Positions 8,135-17,145 of a DNA stretch of 64,000 nucleotides are shown piece by piece. The stretch is from Candidatus Nanoarchaeia archaeon (GTDB lineage: Archaea; Nanobdellota; Nanobdellia; Woesearchaeales; JACPBV01). Under the pieces are notes generated by a model, which searched no databases, was not told the origin of the DNA, and saw nothing but the letters and a program-made list of their open reading frames with translations. The DNA lies in assembly GCA_028279655.1 (NCBI GenBank), contig JANQNH010000021.1, positions 18,938-82,937 on the forward strand. Direction: 5' to 3'. The position numbers and the translations under genes were made by a program. The stretch's first letter is position 1, and each line of letters starts with the position of its first letter.

Positions 8135-8278
8135 CTATTTAAGATTTTTCAATAGCTCTTCTTTGGTCGTGTATTTCTTTTGGCATTCTGGGCAGACTGG
8201 TTTTTTTCCTACATAGGTACCTAGGATCTTTCCAAGAAAGGTTGTTTCTATCTTGTTGCTGCAGATTGCGCATTTCAT
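8135..8278 (-). CDS. 47-residue zinc-ribbon protein
   Basis: Too short for the ORF track. It has two CxxC knuckles, MKCAICSNK at the start and PVCPECQKK near residue 29, with the aromatic/basic linker GKILGTYVGKK, so it should bind one zinc ion. Many archaea carry such small zinc ribbons of unknown function. The ATG is 1 nt after the stop of the upstream wHTH gene, so the two are co-transcribed, and the tRNA-Thr gene follows 23 nt downstream. Confidence 0.75.
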   Translation of the reverse strand: MKCAICSNKIETTFLGKILGTYVGKKPVCPECQKKYTTKEELLKNLK

Positions 8279-8279
8279 T

Positions 8280-8651
8280 TTAGATACCTCTAGCAGAAGC
8301 AGGCATAGCGACTGGAGCAGAACCTGAATAATCTGTTTTTTCTTCTTTGATTCCTAGGTGCTTATCAACTTCTTCGTTGACAACAGACCAAAAAAAATCA
8401 ATAAATTTCTGTACTTTTTTGCTTTTCAGATTTAGTTTATACATCTGTGCCTTTCCTACTTTTCTCGTTAGAATTATCCATTTATCCCTGATTAATTCTT
8501 TTTTTAGCTGTTTCATGCAAGGGTAGCTTATCTCTGAGTATTTAGCAATATCCTTAAGTGAATAATCAAAGTCTTGTGCAACTATTAAAAAATCAAGTAC
8601 TTTATTCTTTGGTGTAAAACCTTCTTTCTTTAAAAACACTGATTTTTCCAT
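8280..8651 (-). CDS. Winged-helix DNA-binding protein
   Basis: A 123-residue protein with a winged-helix domain at about residues 15-75: helices KVLDFLIVAQDF, LKDIAKYSEISYPCMKQLKKEL (recognition helix), then a wing WIILTRKVGKAQMYKLN. The C-terminal part is a helix and a disordered Ala/Pro tail. It is divergently transcribed from the 8766 gene across about 115 bp with promoter-like TATTTAAA on both strands, and sits directly upstream of a zinc-ribbon gene. A local transcription regulator; target unknown. Confidence 0.7.
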   Translation of the reverse strand: MEKSVFLKKEGFTPKNKVLDFLIVAQDFDYSLKDIAKYSEISYPCMKQLKKELIRDKWIILTRKVGKAQMYKLNLKSKKVQKFIDFFWSVVNEEVDKHLGIKEEKTDYSGSAPVAMPASARGI

Positions 8652-8765
8652 TGTAATTTATAGAAAAACCTAGTTATATTTAAAGATTTCTATTTATACC
8701 ATAAGGGATATATTTGTATACCTAAAAAGGAAAGGTATTTAAAAAGAGTTGTATTAACAGCAAGT

Positions 8766-9062
8766 ATGAAAATCCATAAAGGCGAGTATATCAAATACAG
8801 CAGGTTCATAGTAAAAAAGCTTCATAAAACAACGTGCTATGGTGCTGGATCAATGTATGAGGATAATGTTTTGAAAGGATTATATGATAAAGGGATTGGC
8901 AAGAAAATTTTAGAGGCCTTAACAAAACAAAAAATCTGTTTAAAAAAGAAAAAGGAACATGGCTGGAAATATTATCTAAATATTGAAAGATTGGATAAAA
9001 TAAAAGAAATTATAAAGGAGAAAGGAAATAGATCAATAATCCCTGTTTTATTGATGTTATAA
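8766..9062 (+). CDS. Unrecognised 98-residue basic protein upstream of ABCE1
   Basis: A 98-residue, Lys-rich protein (MKIHKGEYIKYSRFIVKKLHK). The middle (KGIGKKILEALTKQKICLKKKKEHGWKYY) could form a short helix-turn-helix followed by a hairpin, and the C-terminus is hydrophobic. A promoter sequence (AGGTATTTAAAAAG) lies about 28 bp before the ATG, so it may be leaderless. It is 1 nt upstream of the ABCE1 gene, indicating one operon. A nucleic-acid-binding role is plausible but not shown. Confidence 0.55.
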   Translation: MKIHKGEYIKYSRFIVKKLHKTTCYGAGSMYEDNVLKGLYDKGIGKKILEALTKQKICLKKKKEHGWKYYLNIERLDKIKEIIKEKGNRSIIPVLLML

Positions 9063-9063
9063 A

Positions 9064-10821
9064 ATGTCAAGAATAGCCGTTATCCAAAAGGAGAAATGTA
9101 ACCCTATGGGGTGTGGAGGATATCTTTGTATTAGGGTGTGCCCTGTCAATAAGATGGGAGAGGAGTGCATAGTAGAAGATGATGACAAGAAGCCTAAGAT
9201 AAATGAGGAGGTATGCACAGGATGCGGCATATGTCAGAATAGATGTCCTTTTGGAGCTATATCGATAATTAAATTACCTGAAGAATTGGACAAACCACCT
9301 ATCCATCAGTATGGCAAGAATGGTTTTCATCTCTATAGCCTGCCTACACCCATTTTTGGAAAGGTTGTGGGGGTTGTTGGGGTTAATGGTATTGGTAAAT
9401 CGACTGCTATAAAGATATTAGCTGGTGTATTAGAACCGAATTTGGGGAAATTAGATGGGAATCTAGACTATAAGGAACTGATTAATTATTTTAAGGGAAC
9501 TGAGGCTCAGGTTTTTTTTGAGAAGGTAAGGGATAAGAAGATTAAGATTAGTTACAAACCACAGCATGTTGACCTTATACCTAAGCAGGTTAAAGGTAAG
9601 GTGAAAGAGCTGCTTAAGAAGGTTGATGAGAAGAAGAAGCTAAAGGAGGTTGTTAAGGAGCTACAGATTGAGAATATACTGGATAATGATATCGGTAAGA
9701 TCTCTGGAGGGGAGCTGCAGAGGGTTGCTATTGCAGCTGCTGTTCTGAAGAAAGCGGACCTGTATATCTTTGATGAGCCAAGTTCGTATCTGGATATTAA
9801 ACAGAGGCTTCGTATTGCTAAGTTTATCAAGAATCTAGCGGATGATAAGACCTCAATCGTGGTGATTGAGCATGATCTGATCGTGATGGATTATATGGCT
9901 GATCTTGTGCATATAATGTATGGTAAGGAAGGATGTTATGGTATTGTAAGTCAATTAAAGGCTGCAAAGGCTGGGATCAACGCGTATCTTGAGGGTTTTA
10001 TCAAGGAGGATAACATCAGGTTTAGGGATCATAAGATCAAATTTGAAACTAAGCCTGCTGTTAAGAAAGGAAAAGAGTATATGTTGACAGAATGGCCTGA
10101 GATGAAGAAGAAATTAGGGAAATTTAAGTTAACTGTTGATTCTGGAAGTGTTAATAAGCATGAAACTATTGGGATAATTGGAGAGAATGGTATAGGAAAA
10201 ACGTCTTTTGTTAAGTTACTTGCTGGAGTGGAGAAGGCTGATTCTGGCGAAGTGGATGATAAGGTAGAGGTTTCATATAAACCGCAGAAACTGGAAGCAG
10301 ATTCTGATGAGTTGGTTGTTAATGTCTTGAGTGATGCAATAAAGAAGCACACCAAGGATATAATCAATCCTTTGAATATTAAGGACCTATATATGAAGAA
10401 ATTGAGCGAGTTAAGCGGAGGGGAGCTACAACGGGTTTCTATTGCCCTCGCTTTGTCTAAGAAATGTAAATTATGTTTACTAGATGAACCTTCAGCTTAT
10501 CTGGATGTTGAGCAGCGTTTGCTTGTGAGCAAGGTCATTAAGAATGTTGCTGAGCACAGCGGGCTTTCTGTTATGGTTGTTGATCATGATCTTTTGTTTA
10601 TTGACTATCTATCTGATAGGTTGATTGTCTTTGAGGGTGAACCTGCCATAAATGGTGTTGAGAAGGGGCCTTTTACAATGGAGGAAGGGATGAATTCTCT
10701 TCTTACTGATGTTGAGATTTCTTTGAGACGTGATGATGCTTCCGGAAGGCCAAGGATTAATAAGCCTGGGAGTGTTAAGGACAGGGAGCAGAAGAGTAAA
10801 GGGAAGTATTATTATGGATAA
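9064..10821 (+). CDS. Ribosome recycling ATPase ABCE1/RLI
   Basis: A 585-residue protein with the fixed ABCE1 order. An N-terminal Fe-S domain carries two clusters of Cys (CNPMGCGGYLCIRVCP and CTGCGICQNRCPFGAI). NBD1 has Walker A GVNGIGKST, signature ISGGELQR and Walker B LYIFDEPSSYLD. NBD2 has GENGIGKT, LSGGELQR and LCLLDEPSAYLD. With aPelota or aRF1 it splits archaeal ribosomes into subunits after termination. It is found in all archaea and eukaryotes and not in bacteria, so it is a firm taxonomic marker here. The C-terminal tail is Lys/Gly rich. Confidence 0.97.
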   Translation: MSRIAVIQKEKCNPMGCGGYLCIRVCPVNKMGEECIVEDDDKKPKINEEVCTGCGICQNRCPFGAISIIKLPEELDKPPIHQYGKNGFHLYSLPTPIFGKVVGVVGVNGIGKSTAIKILAGVLEPNLGKLDGNLDYKELINYFKGTEAQVFFEKVRDKKIKISYKPQHVDLIPKQVKGKVKELLKKVDEKKKLKEVVKELQIENILDNDIGKISGGELQRVAIAAAVLKKADLYIFDEPSSYLDIKQRLRIAKFIKNLADDKTSIVVIEHDLIVMDYMADLVHIMYGKEGCYGIVSQLKAAKAGINAYLEGFIKEDNIRFRDHKIKFETKPAVKKGKEYMLTEWPEMKKKLGKFKLTVDSGSVNKHETIGIIGENGIGKTSFVKLLAGVEKADSGEVDDKVEVSYKPQKLEADSDELVVNVLSDAIKKHTKDIINPLNIKDLYMKKLSELSGGELQRVSIALALSKKCKLCLLDEPSAYLDVEQRLLVSKVIKNVAEHSGLSVMVVDHDLLFIDYLSDRLIVFEGEPAINGVEKGPFTMEEGMNSLLTDVEISLRRDDASGRPRINKPGSVKDREQKSKGKYYYG

Positions 10822-10883
10822 TATAGTTCTCATTATAGAGTAGATAATATAGTTAAGTTTAAATACCCTGTAGGATTTCTTAG

Positions 10884-11321
10884 GTGAAAATGGCTATACC
10901 TAGAACAAATAAAACAACAAGACAACATATAGTTGATCTTCTTTATGCAGGTCTTGGATTTACGGAAAGACAAAAGGAGATAGCAGCAGCGATCTCTAAT
11001 ATAAATAAGTTAGTTCCAGGTAGTCTTGAAGTAGTTGCTTCTTTACCAAATGAACAAGGAGTACGGATTCCTGATATTAACGATAGTTATAATTCCCAAC
11101 TTCCTTTACAAGCAAGAATTCAGAGGAGATATTTTAATGCAAAAAATCTGGGATTGCTGCTTGAAAGGGAAGGTTTAAGTCAATTTCAAAGAGGGTCAAT
11201 TGACCAATCAGATTATCCTAATAGTCTAGGTGTTCAATTTGATGCAGGTAGGGGTCCTGGTAGAAGAAGTAAACAATATACAGTTTATTTAAGTGTTAAG
11301 CCAAAGCCCAAAAGTAGATAA
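10884..11321 (+). CDS. Unrecognised 145-residue basic protein
   Basis: The start is GTG 10884 or ATG 10890. An upstream TATA sequence (GTTTAAATA) about 25 bp before the start suggests its own leaderless transcript. It begins with IPRTNKTTRQHIVDLLYAGLGFTERQKEIAAA, which is helical and could be a helix-turn-helix, and ends in a Gly/Arg/Lys-rich tail (GRGPGRRSKQYT). No catalytic motif is visible. DNA or RNA binding is possible from the charge, but I do not recognise a family. Confidence 0.6.
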   Translation: MKMAIPRTNKTTRQHIVDLLYAGLGFTERQKEIAAAISNINKLVPGSLEVVASLPNEQGVRIPDINDSYNSQLPLQARIQRRYFNAKNLGLLLEREGLSQFQRGSIDQSDYPNSLGVQFDAGRGPGRRSKQYTVYLSVKPKPKSR

Positions 11322-11485
11322 ATTCTTTGTGAAAAAATATTTACCATAACATTTATAAATAGGTTAATCATCCTAACTTTAGTATCCAGTTAAAAATCAT
11401 CTTCTTAGGGGGAACCCTTTCTCTACCGTCGTGAAATGACTTCTTGAGTATAGAAAAGTATATTAATAGGTTGGTATCATATATA

Positions 11486-11596
11486 ATTCTTGATATGGTC
11501 AGAAATAAAATTTCTGAGCATGTTCAAGAATCTATGATTCTTGACATGAAGTATAATATCAAGATTGCAAAATTCTTCTTTTGTAAGTCAATCTTG
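11486..11596 (+). promoter_or_regulatory. carA leader with mutually exclusive hairpins
   Basis: Five related segments alternate in sense: ATTCTTGA (11486-11493), TCAAGAAT (11524-11531), ATTCTTGA (11537-11544), TCAAGATTG (11559-11567) and CAATCTTG (11589-11596). They allow competing hairpins. The first is long: ATTCTTGA..TCAGAAAT pairs with ATTTCTGA..TCAAGAAT. The second is TCAAGAAT-CTATG-ATTCTTGA. The last is CAAGATTG with CAATCTTG, and it ends 11 nt before the carA ATG. A TATA-like GTATATTAATA near 11458 would place the transcript start at or just before this region. Alternating structures are a hallmark of regulatory leaders; the ligand, if any, is unknown. Confidence 0.55.
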
Positions 11597-11607
11597 TTTT
11601 GTTCAAA

Positions 11608-12717
11608 ATGAAAGCAGTACTGGCGCTAAAAGATGGAACGGTGTTTTCCGGAAAGGGATTTGGAGCAGAGAAAGAGATAGGAGGGGAGGTGGTTTTTAAT
11701 ACCTCTTTGGTTGGTTATGAAGAGAGCCTTACTGATCCCAGCTATAAAGGGCAGATTTTGACTCTGACTTATCCTTTGATTGGGAATTATGGAGTAAGGA
11801 AGGATAGTTTTGAGTCTGATGGGATCCAGGTAGAGGGTTTTGTGGTAAGGGAGCACCAGGATTTCTATTCACATCGTGGTGCTGTTAAGGGTGTTAGTGA
11901 TTTTCTTAAGGATTTTGATATCCCAGGGATATCCGGGATCGATACAAGGATGCTTACAAAGAAGATAAGAGAGCATGGTGTGATAAATGGCTCTTTGGTA
12001 ACTTCTAAGGATAAGATCGATGTTGAGTCTGTTGTTGAGAAGGCAAAGAAGCTGGAGGATTATTCCAGTTTTGACCTATTGCCGAAGGTTTCTGTTAAAG
12101 AGAAGGAGTTTATCGATGCTAAGGGTATTGTGCCCAATAGTTCAAGCAAAGCTCGAACTGATAAGACAATAGCGATGATCGATACTGGTGTTAAATTAAG
12201 CATTGTCCGTAATTTTATCAAAAGAGGGGTTAATGTTTATAGGCTGCCATATAATGTGAAGCCGGATGAGATTAAGGACCTAAAGGTTAATGGTTTGTTT
12301 GTTGCTAATGGTCCTGGTGATCCTGAAAGGGCTGTTGATGCTATAAATGCTGTAAGAGAATTGCAGTCTGAATTACCCATAACAGGAATCTGTTTTGGGA
12401 ACCAGATTATTGGGCTTGCCCTGGGAGGGAAAACCTATAAGCTAAAGTTCGGGCATAGAGGGACTAATCAGCCCGTAAAGAATATTTCTGAGAATAAAGT
12501 ATATATTACATCACAGAACCACGGATTTGCTGTTGATAAAGACAGTTTAGATGGAACAGGGCTTAATGTTTCACACATTAATCTTAATGATGGTTCGGTT
12601 GAGGGATTGAAGCATGAAAGATTGCCGATACAATGTGTTCAGCACCATCCGGAGAGTAATCCTGGTCCGTGGGATACTGAGCATACGTTTGATGACTTTG
12701 TTAGGGAGTTGAAATGA
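11608..12717 (+). CDS. carA: Carbamoyl-phosphate synthase small (glutaminase) subunit
   Basis: About 369 residues from ATG 11608 (the track's TTG 11599 adds three residues). The N-terminal CPSase_sm_chain domain includes GQILTLTYPLIGNYGV. The C-terminal class I glutamine amidotransferase has nucleophile Cys in GICFGNQIIG, FGHRGTNQPVKN, and catalytic His/Glu in VQHHPES. It supplies ammonia from glutamine to CarB for carbamoyl phosphate, feeding pyrimidine and arginine synthesis. Its stop TGA overlaps the ATG of the homing endonuclease ORF (ATGA), where a carB start would normally be. Confidence 0.96.
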   Translation: MKAVLALKDGTVFSGKGFGAEKEIGGEVVFNTSLVGYEESLTDPSYKGQILTLTYPLIGNYGVRKDSFESDGIQVEGFVVREHQDFYSHRGAVKGVSDFLKDFDIPGISGIDTRMLTKKIREHGVINGSLVTSKDKIDVESVVEKAKKLEDYSSFDLLPKVSVKEKEFIDAKGIVPNSSSKARTDKTIAMIDTGVKLSIVRNFIKRGVNVYRLPYNVKPDEIKDLKVNGLFVANGPGDPERAVDAINAVRELQSELPITGICFGNQIIGLALGGKTYKLKFGHRGTNQPVKNISENKVYITSQNHGFAVDKDSLDGTGLNVSHINLNDGSVEGLKHERLPIQCVQHHPESNPGPWDTEHTFDDFVRELK

Positions 12718-13805
12718 TAGCTACTACTCCGAAAAATACAGGGCATTCATCATTTGATTATGATTTTCAAAAGCTTATCATTCCAGAAAAGAGTGATTTT
12801 ATGAATAATAAACAAAAATCAAATAAAATTGAAATGAAAGTGCATTTTTGGGAGTTACCAGATACAATCAAAATTAGATTAAATAGTGTCTACTCTAAGA
12901 AGTTATTTAGTAGGTTACTAATTAAATTTAATTCAAAACTAATCTCCAAGAAATTAGGTGTATCTAGATCACATTTTTACCACTTAAAAAATCAAAGATA
13001 CTCAATTAAACCTTCTCAATTAGTTAAGATATCTATGCTTTTAGATGAGGATTTAAATGTCATTGAAAAAAACATTGAATATATTAATTCTACTCGTGGA
13101 GGGGTTTCAAGATTCAAATTTCCATTAGTTGGCGATGAGAATTTATCTTCACTAATAGGACATTGCTTTGGTGATGGAAGTATTTTTACTAAAAAACCAC
13201 AATTTAAGTTTTGTAACTTTAACCAATATTCTCTGGATGAAGTAGAATCAATTATTGAAAAACAATTTAAAAGTCCAAATATTGGTAAGACTAAAACTAC
13301 AATAGCTTATTCCTCACTAATTGGAGAAATTCTTCACCACTTTGGTGCACATAGAGGCCATAAGCTGAAATTGAATGTTGAATTACCTAATTGGATTAAA
13401 GCTGGAAGCGATAAAATAAAATCTAGGTTCTTAAGAGCATTATTTGATGACGATGGTTCTGTGTCTTCTTCAGGAAAAAATAAGAATATTAATCTTCATC
13501 AAACTGTTTTATGTGAATATAATTCTTACTCGAAAGATTTTCTTAAATCTGTAGCTGGTATGCTAAAAGACTTCAATATCAGAGTACATGGCCCTTATTT
13601 ATCCAGAACTTATAGTGTAGATGGAAAAAGGAGAAACGTTAATTATATAATAATAACTGATTGGAAGAGTATGGAAAACTTTTCTAATAGAATAAATTTC
13701 TATCATTCTGAGAAGAAAGAAAATTTGAAGAGGGTCTTAGATAGGAAAGAGTACTCAAAGAATTTTGAGGAGGTGAAAACAAATCCCAAAACGCAAAGAT
13801 ATTGA
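12714..13805 (+). CDS. LAGLIDADG homing endonuclease inserted between carA and carB
   Basis: A 363-residue ORF whose ATG overlaps the carA stop. ATG 12801 (MNNKQKS) could be the native start, as the first 29 residues look unlike the rest. An HTH segment lies at about 72-110 ([18 protein letters not shown]). Two LAGLIDADG motifs follow: [12 protein letters not shown] (about 143) and [11 protein letters not shown] (about 240), each ending in the metal-binding acidic residue, so it is a single-chain two-motif enzyme. Base composition is clearly more AT-rich than carA and carB. No intein splice blocks are visible and its frame differs from carB, so it is not an intein. Its 3' end overlaps the first codons of carB. 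Confidence 0.9.
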   Translation: MIATTPKNTGHSSFDYDFQKLIIPEKSDFMNNKQKSNKIEMKVHFWELPDTIKIRLNSVYSKKLFSRLLIKFNSKLISKKLGVSRSHFYHLKNQRYSIKPSQLVKISMLLDEDLNVIEKNIEYINSTRGGVSRFKFPLVGDENLSSLIGHCFGDGSIFTKKPQFKFCNFNQYSLDEVESIIEKQFKSPNIGKTKTTIAYSSLIGEILHHFGAHRGHKLKLNVELPNWIKAGSDKIKSRFLRALFDDDGSVSSSGKNKNINLHQTVLCEYNSYSKDFLKSVAGMLKDFNIRVHGPYLSRTYSVDGKRRNVNYIIITDWKSMENFSNRINFYHSEKKENLKRVLDRKEYSKNFEEVKTNPKTQRY

Positions 13806-16800
13806 AAAAATAATGGTAATAGGTAGTGGGCCAATTATTATCGGACAAGCCGCTGAATATAAGCAATAAGCTTTATCAGAGTCGACTATTCCGGTACTCA
13901 GGCCTGCAAAGCCTTAAGAGAAGAAGGATATAAAGTAGTTTTAGTCAATTCTAATCCTGCAACAATAATGACTGATCCTGATATGGCTGATGCAATATAT
14001 ATCGAGCCTTTAAATCCTGAGATCCTATGTGAGATTATCCGTAAGGAGAGGCCTGATGGTCTTTTGCCTACAATCGGAGGGCAGACAGGATTAAATCTGG
14101 CGGTTGCTGTTGCTAAAACAGGAGTATTGGAGGAATGCAATGTTGAGGTTTTAGGGACATCTATAGAATCTATCGAGGAAGGAGAAGATAGAGAGCTTTT
14201 TAAGAAGCTGATGATAGAGATTAAGGAACCTATCCCTAAGAGCAAGACTGTGAATACTGTTTCTGAGGCTAAGGAGTTTGTCAAACAGATCGGGCTGCCG
14301 GCTGTGATAAGGCCAGCTTACACTTTAGGCGGAACAGGAGGGGGGATTGCTTTTACTGATGCTGAGCTTGAAAAGATTACACAGCATGGACTTAATCTAA
14401 GTCCTATAACACAGGTGTTAATAGAACAGGCAATATTAGGGACAGCAGGATGGGGGGAGTTTGAGTTAGAGGTTATGAGGGATAAGAACGACAATTGTAT
14501 CATAATCTGTCCTATGGAGAATTTTGATCCTATGGGTATACATACTGGAGAGAGCATAGTGACTGCTCCAACGCAGACATTAAATGATCATGATTTTCAG
14601 ACCTTACGTACCTCTGCTATCAAGATTATCAGGGCATTAAAGGTCAAAGGGGGATGCAATATCCAGTTTGCTCTTAATTATAACACTGGAGAGTATGTGA
14701 TAATCGAGGTCAATCCGAGAGTGAGCAGATCATCTGCACTTGCATCCAAAGCTACTGGTTATCCTATTGCCAGGATAGCTGCAAAGATAGCTATAGGTAT
14801 GACACTTGATGAGATACCCAATGATGTAACTAAAGAAACGAAAGCTTGTTTTGAGCCAACAATCGACTATGTGGTTGTGAAGATACCCAGATGGCCTTTT
14901 GACAAGTTTGAAACTGCAGACAAAAGAATTGGAACACAGATGAAATCTACAGGGGAGACTATGGCTATCGGCAGAACCTTTGAAGAGTCTTTGCAGAAGG
15001 CTATCAGAAGCCTGGAGGTAGGTAGATTTGGATTAGGGCATGACCCTAAGGATAAGGTATGTTCAGATAATGAAGAGATCATCAGTAATTTGAAGGTTGC
15101 TACGCATAAAAGGATGATGTATGTCCGGGATGCAATAAAGTGTGGGATCAGCCCTTCTGAGATACATGAGATAAGCGGAATAAACCAATGGTTTCTGGAG
15201 AAGGTAAAAAATATCTATGATATCGGAGAGAAGATAGAGTTAACCAAGGAATCTATTCTTTTGGCTAAAAGGAACGGATTTTCTGATGTTCAGATTGGTA
15301 CTGTTGTAGGGAAGAGTGAGAAAGAAGTGAGGCAGTTTAGGATTTCAAATGGAGTAATACCAACTTATAAGATGGTGGATACATGTGCTGCTGAGTTTAA
15401 GGCATATACCCCCTATATGTATTCAACTTACGAGAGAGAGGATGAATCAAATCCTACTGACAATGATAAAAAGGTTATTATTGTTGGTGGGGGGCCTATT
15501 AGAATAGGGCAAGGGATTGAGTTTGACTATGCTTGTGTACATTCGGTCTTTGCTTTGAGGGAACTTGGATATGAGGCCTTGATAATAAATAATAATCCTG
15601 AAACGGTTTCGACTGATTTTGATACATCTGATAAATTATATTTTGAGCCTTTAACGTATGAGGATGTTCTTAATATCATCGAGAGGGAGAAGCCTTATGG
15701 TGTGATATTGCAGTTTGGAGGACAGACCCCTATCAATATGGCTATGAAACTAGAAGAAGCAGGGGTTAATATATTGGGAACACAGCCTTCAAGCATAGAT
15801 ACTGCAGAGAACAGGAATAAGTTTGGTGCAATCCTTGACAGATTAGGTATTCCCTCTGCTGATTGGGGGACTGCTTTTTCGTTTGAAGAGGCTCTAAAAA
15901 CAGCAAACAAGATTGGCTACCCTGTTTTGGTTAGGCCATCTTATGTTTTGGGTGGAAGAGCAATGCAGATTGTGGATAATGATGAGGAATTAAAAGGTTA
16001 TATGAAGGAGGCTGTTAATGTCAGTCCTGAACATCCTGTTTTGATTGATAAGTATCTTGCGAATGCTATTGAACTTGATGTAGATGCTCTTTGTGATGGG
16101 GATTCGGTCTTTGTTGCTGCGATAATGGAACATATCGAGGAGGCAGGGGTTCACTCTGGAGATAGTGCCTGCGTAATACCTCCCCAGAATATTTCTGATT
16201 CTATCAAAGATAAGGTAATTGAATACACTAAGAAATTGGCTGTTGAGCTAGGTACTGTTGGGCTGATAAATATGCAGATGGCTGTAAAGGATGATGTAGT
16301 CTATATTCTTGAGGCAAATCCCAGGGCTTCCAGAACTGTGCCTTATGTGAGTAAATCTGTAGGTGTTCCTCTGGCTAAGATGGCTACAAAGATCATGCTA
16401 GGAAAGAAACTCTCTGAGCTGGGGCTTAAGGAGTATAAGGAGCCTAAGTTTGCATCTGTTAAAGAGGTCGTGTTTCCTTTCTTGAAGCTGCAGGGAGTGA
16501 TTCCAGAGTTAGGGCCAGAGATGAAATCTACCGGAGAGGTAATGGGTATTGATTCCAACTTTGACAGGGCTTTTTTTAAGGCGCAGGCTGCTGCAGGTGT
16601 TGAACTTCCTTCAAAAGGTAATGTTCTTATGGCTATCGGCAAGGACAAACATAAGATAGAAGCAATACCTCTGGCTAAGGAGATTATCGAGATGGGATTC
16701 AAGCTTTATTGTACAAGGAGTACTGCAGATATCTTCAAGGAAAATGGTGTTGAGTCTGTGAAGGTCCCTAAGATAAGGGATGATCCTCTGGTTCTGGAGA

Positions 16801-17024
16801 TGATGAAGAAAAAGGAAATACAATTAGTGATAAATATCCATAGAGGAAGCCATCCTAAGAGCGATTCTTCTACTATAAGGAGGGCTTGTGTTGAGCTGGA
16901 TATTCCATGTATAACCAGGATGAGCTCAACAAAAGCTGCCATCAGGGCAATAAAGGCATTGACTAATGATAAGATTTCTGTTAATTCTTTGGAAGAGTAT
17001 TACAAGGAATTTAATAATATATAA
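13783..17024 (+). CDS. carB: Carbamoyl-phosphate synthase large subunit, interrupted by a 23-nt BHB intron
   Basis: Exon 1 (13783-13858) encodes [17 protein letters not shown] and GQAAE; after a 23-nt interruption, exon 2 (13882-17024) resumes with [17 protein letters not shown] and runs without error to the stop. The joined protein is 1,072 residues, against 1,073 in E. coli. Two ATP-grasp synthetase halves (first with [16 protein letters not shown], second with [15 protein letters not shown]), the oligomerisation domain and a C-terminal MGS-like domain ([11 protein letters not shown]) are intact. No ATG/GTG/TTG opens the frame: TGA 13774 precedes, and the codon before CCA is ATC 13783, 6 nt after a strong Shine-Dalgarno GAGGAGGTGA. 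Internal ATG 13813 would remove the first ten residues. Confidence 0.92.
13859..13881 (+). other. Candidate archaeal BHB intron (23 nt) in carB mRNA
   Basis: Exon 1 ends with CUGA plus AU; the intron begins with A. CUGA (13853-13856) pairs fully with UCAG (13876-13879), giving the 4-bp central helix. The two 3-nt bulges are AU|A (13857-13859) and AG|U (13880-13882), cut after the second base as the splicing endonuclease does. The inner helix is UAA/UUA plus GC/GC around loop AAUAA, with one bulged U, and the outer helix has G52-C83, C51-G84, G49-C86 and A48-U87 around one mismatch (numbers are the last two digits of the coordinate). Splicing gives GAA-UUC-GAC, exactly restoring the conserved EFD. 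Unspliced, a stop (TAA) follows at once. Confidence 0.8.
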
Positions 17025-17145
17025 GGTAAAGATTTATAAATGCTAAAGTATTCACTACTATATAATTAATAATACTTAGAGATATTAGATATTTTCTTAG
17101 GTGTTTAGACAGAGATTGATTGCTAGATAGTTTAAAGGTAAGAGT

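Noticed and set aside
11380-11450. C/D box small RNA upstream of carA
   Set aside because: No convincing RUGAUGA/CUGA box pair at correct spacing; only a short hairpin with a GGAA loop is present.
12714-13805. Endonuclease ORF read as an intein within CarB
   Set aside because: It lacks N- and C-terminal splice blocks, its frame differs from the carB frame downstream, and it carries its own stop; a free-standing gene or intron-borne ORF fits better.
13859-13881. carB break as a simple frameshift or pseudogene
   Set aside because: The insert is bounded by an exact BHB motif, its removal restores the conserved Phe, and the remaining carB has no other damage. A sequencing or assembly fault still needs read-level exclusion.
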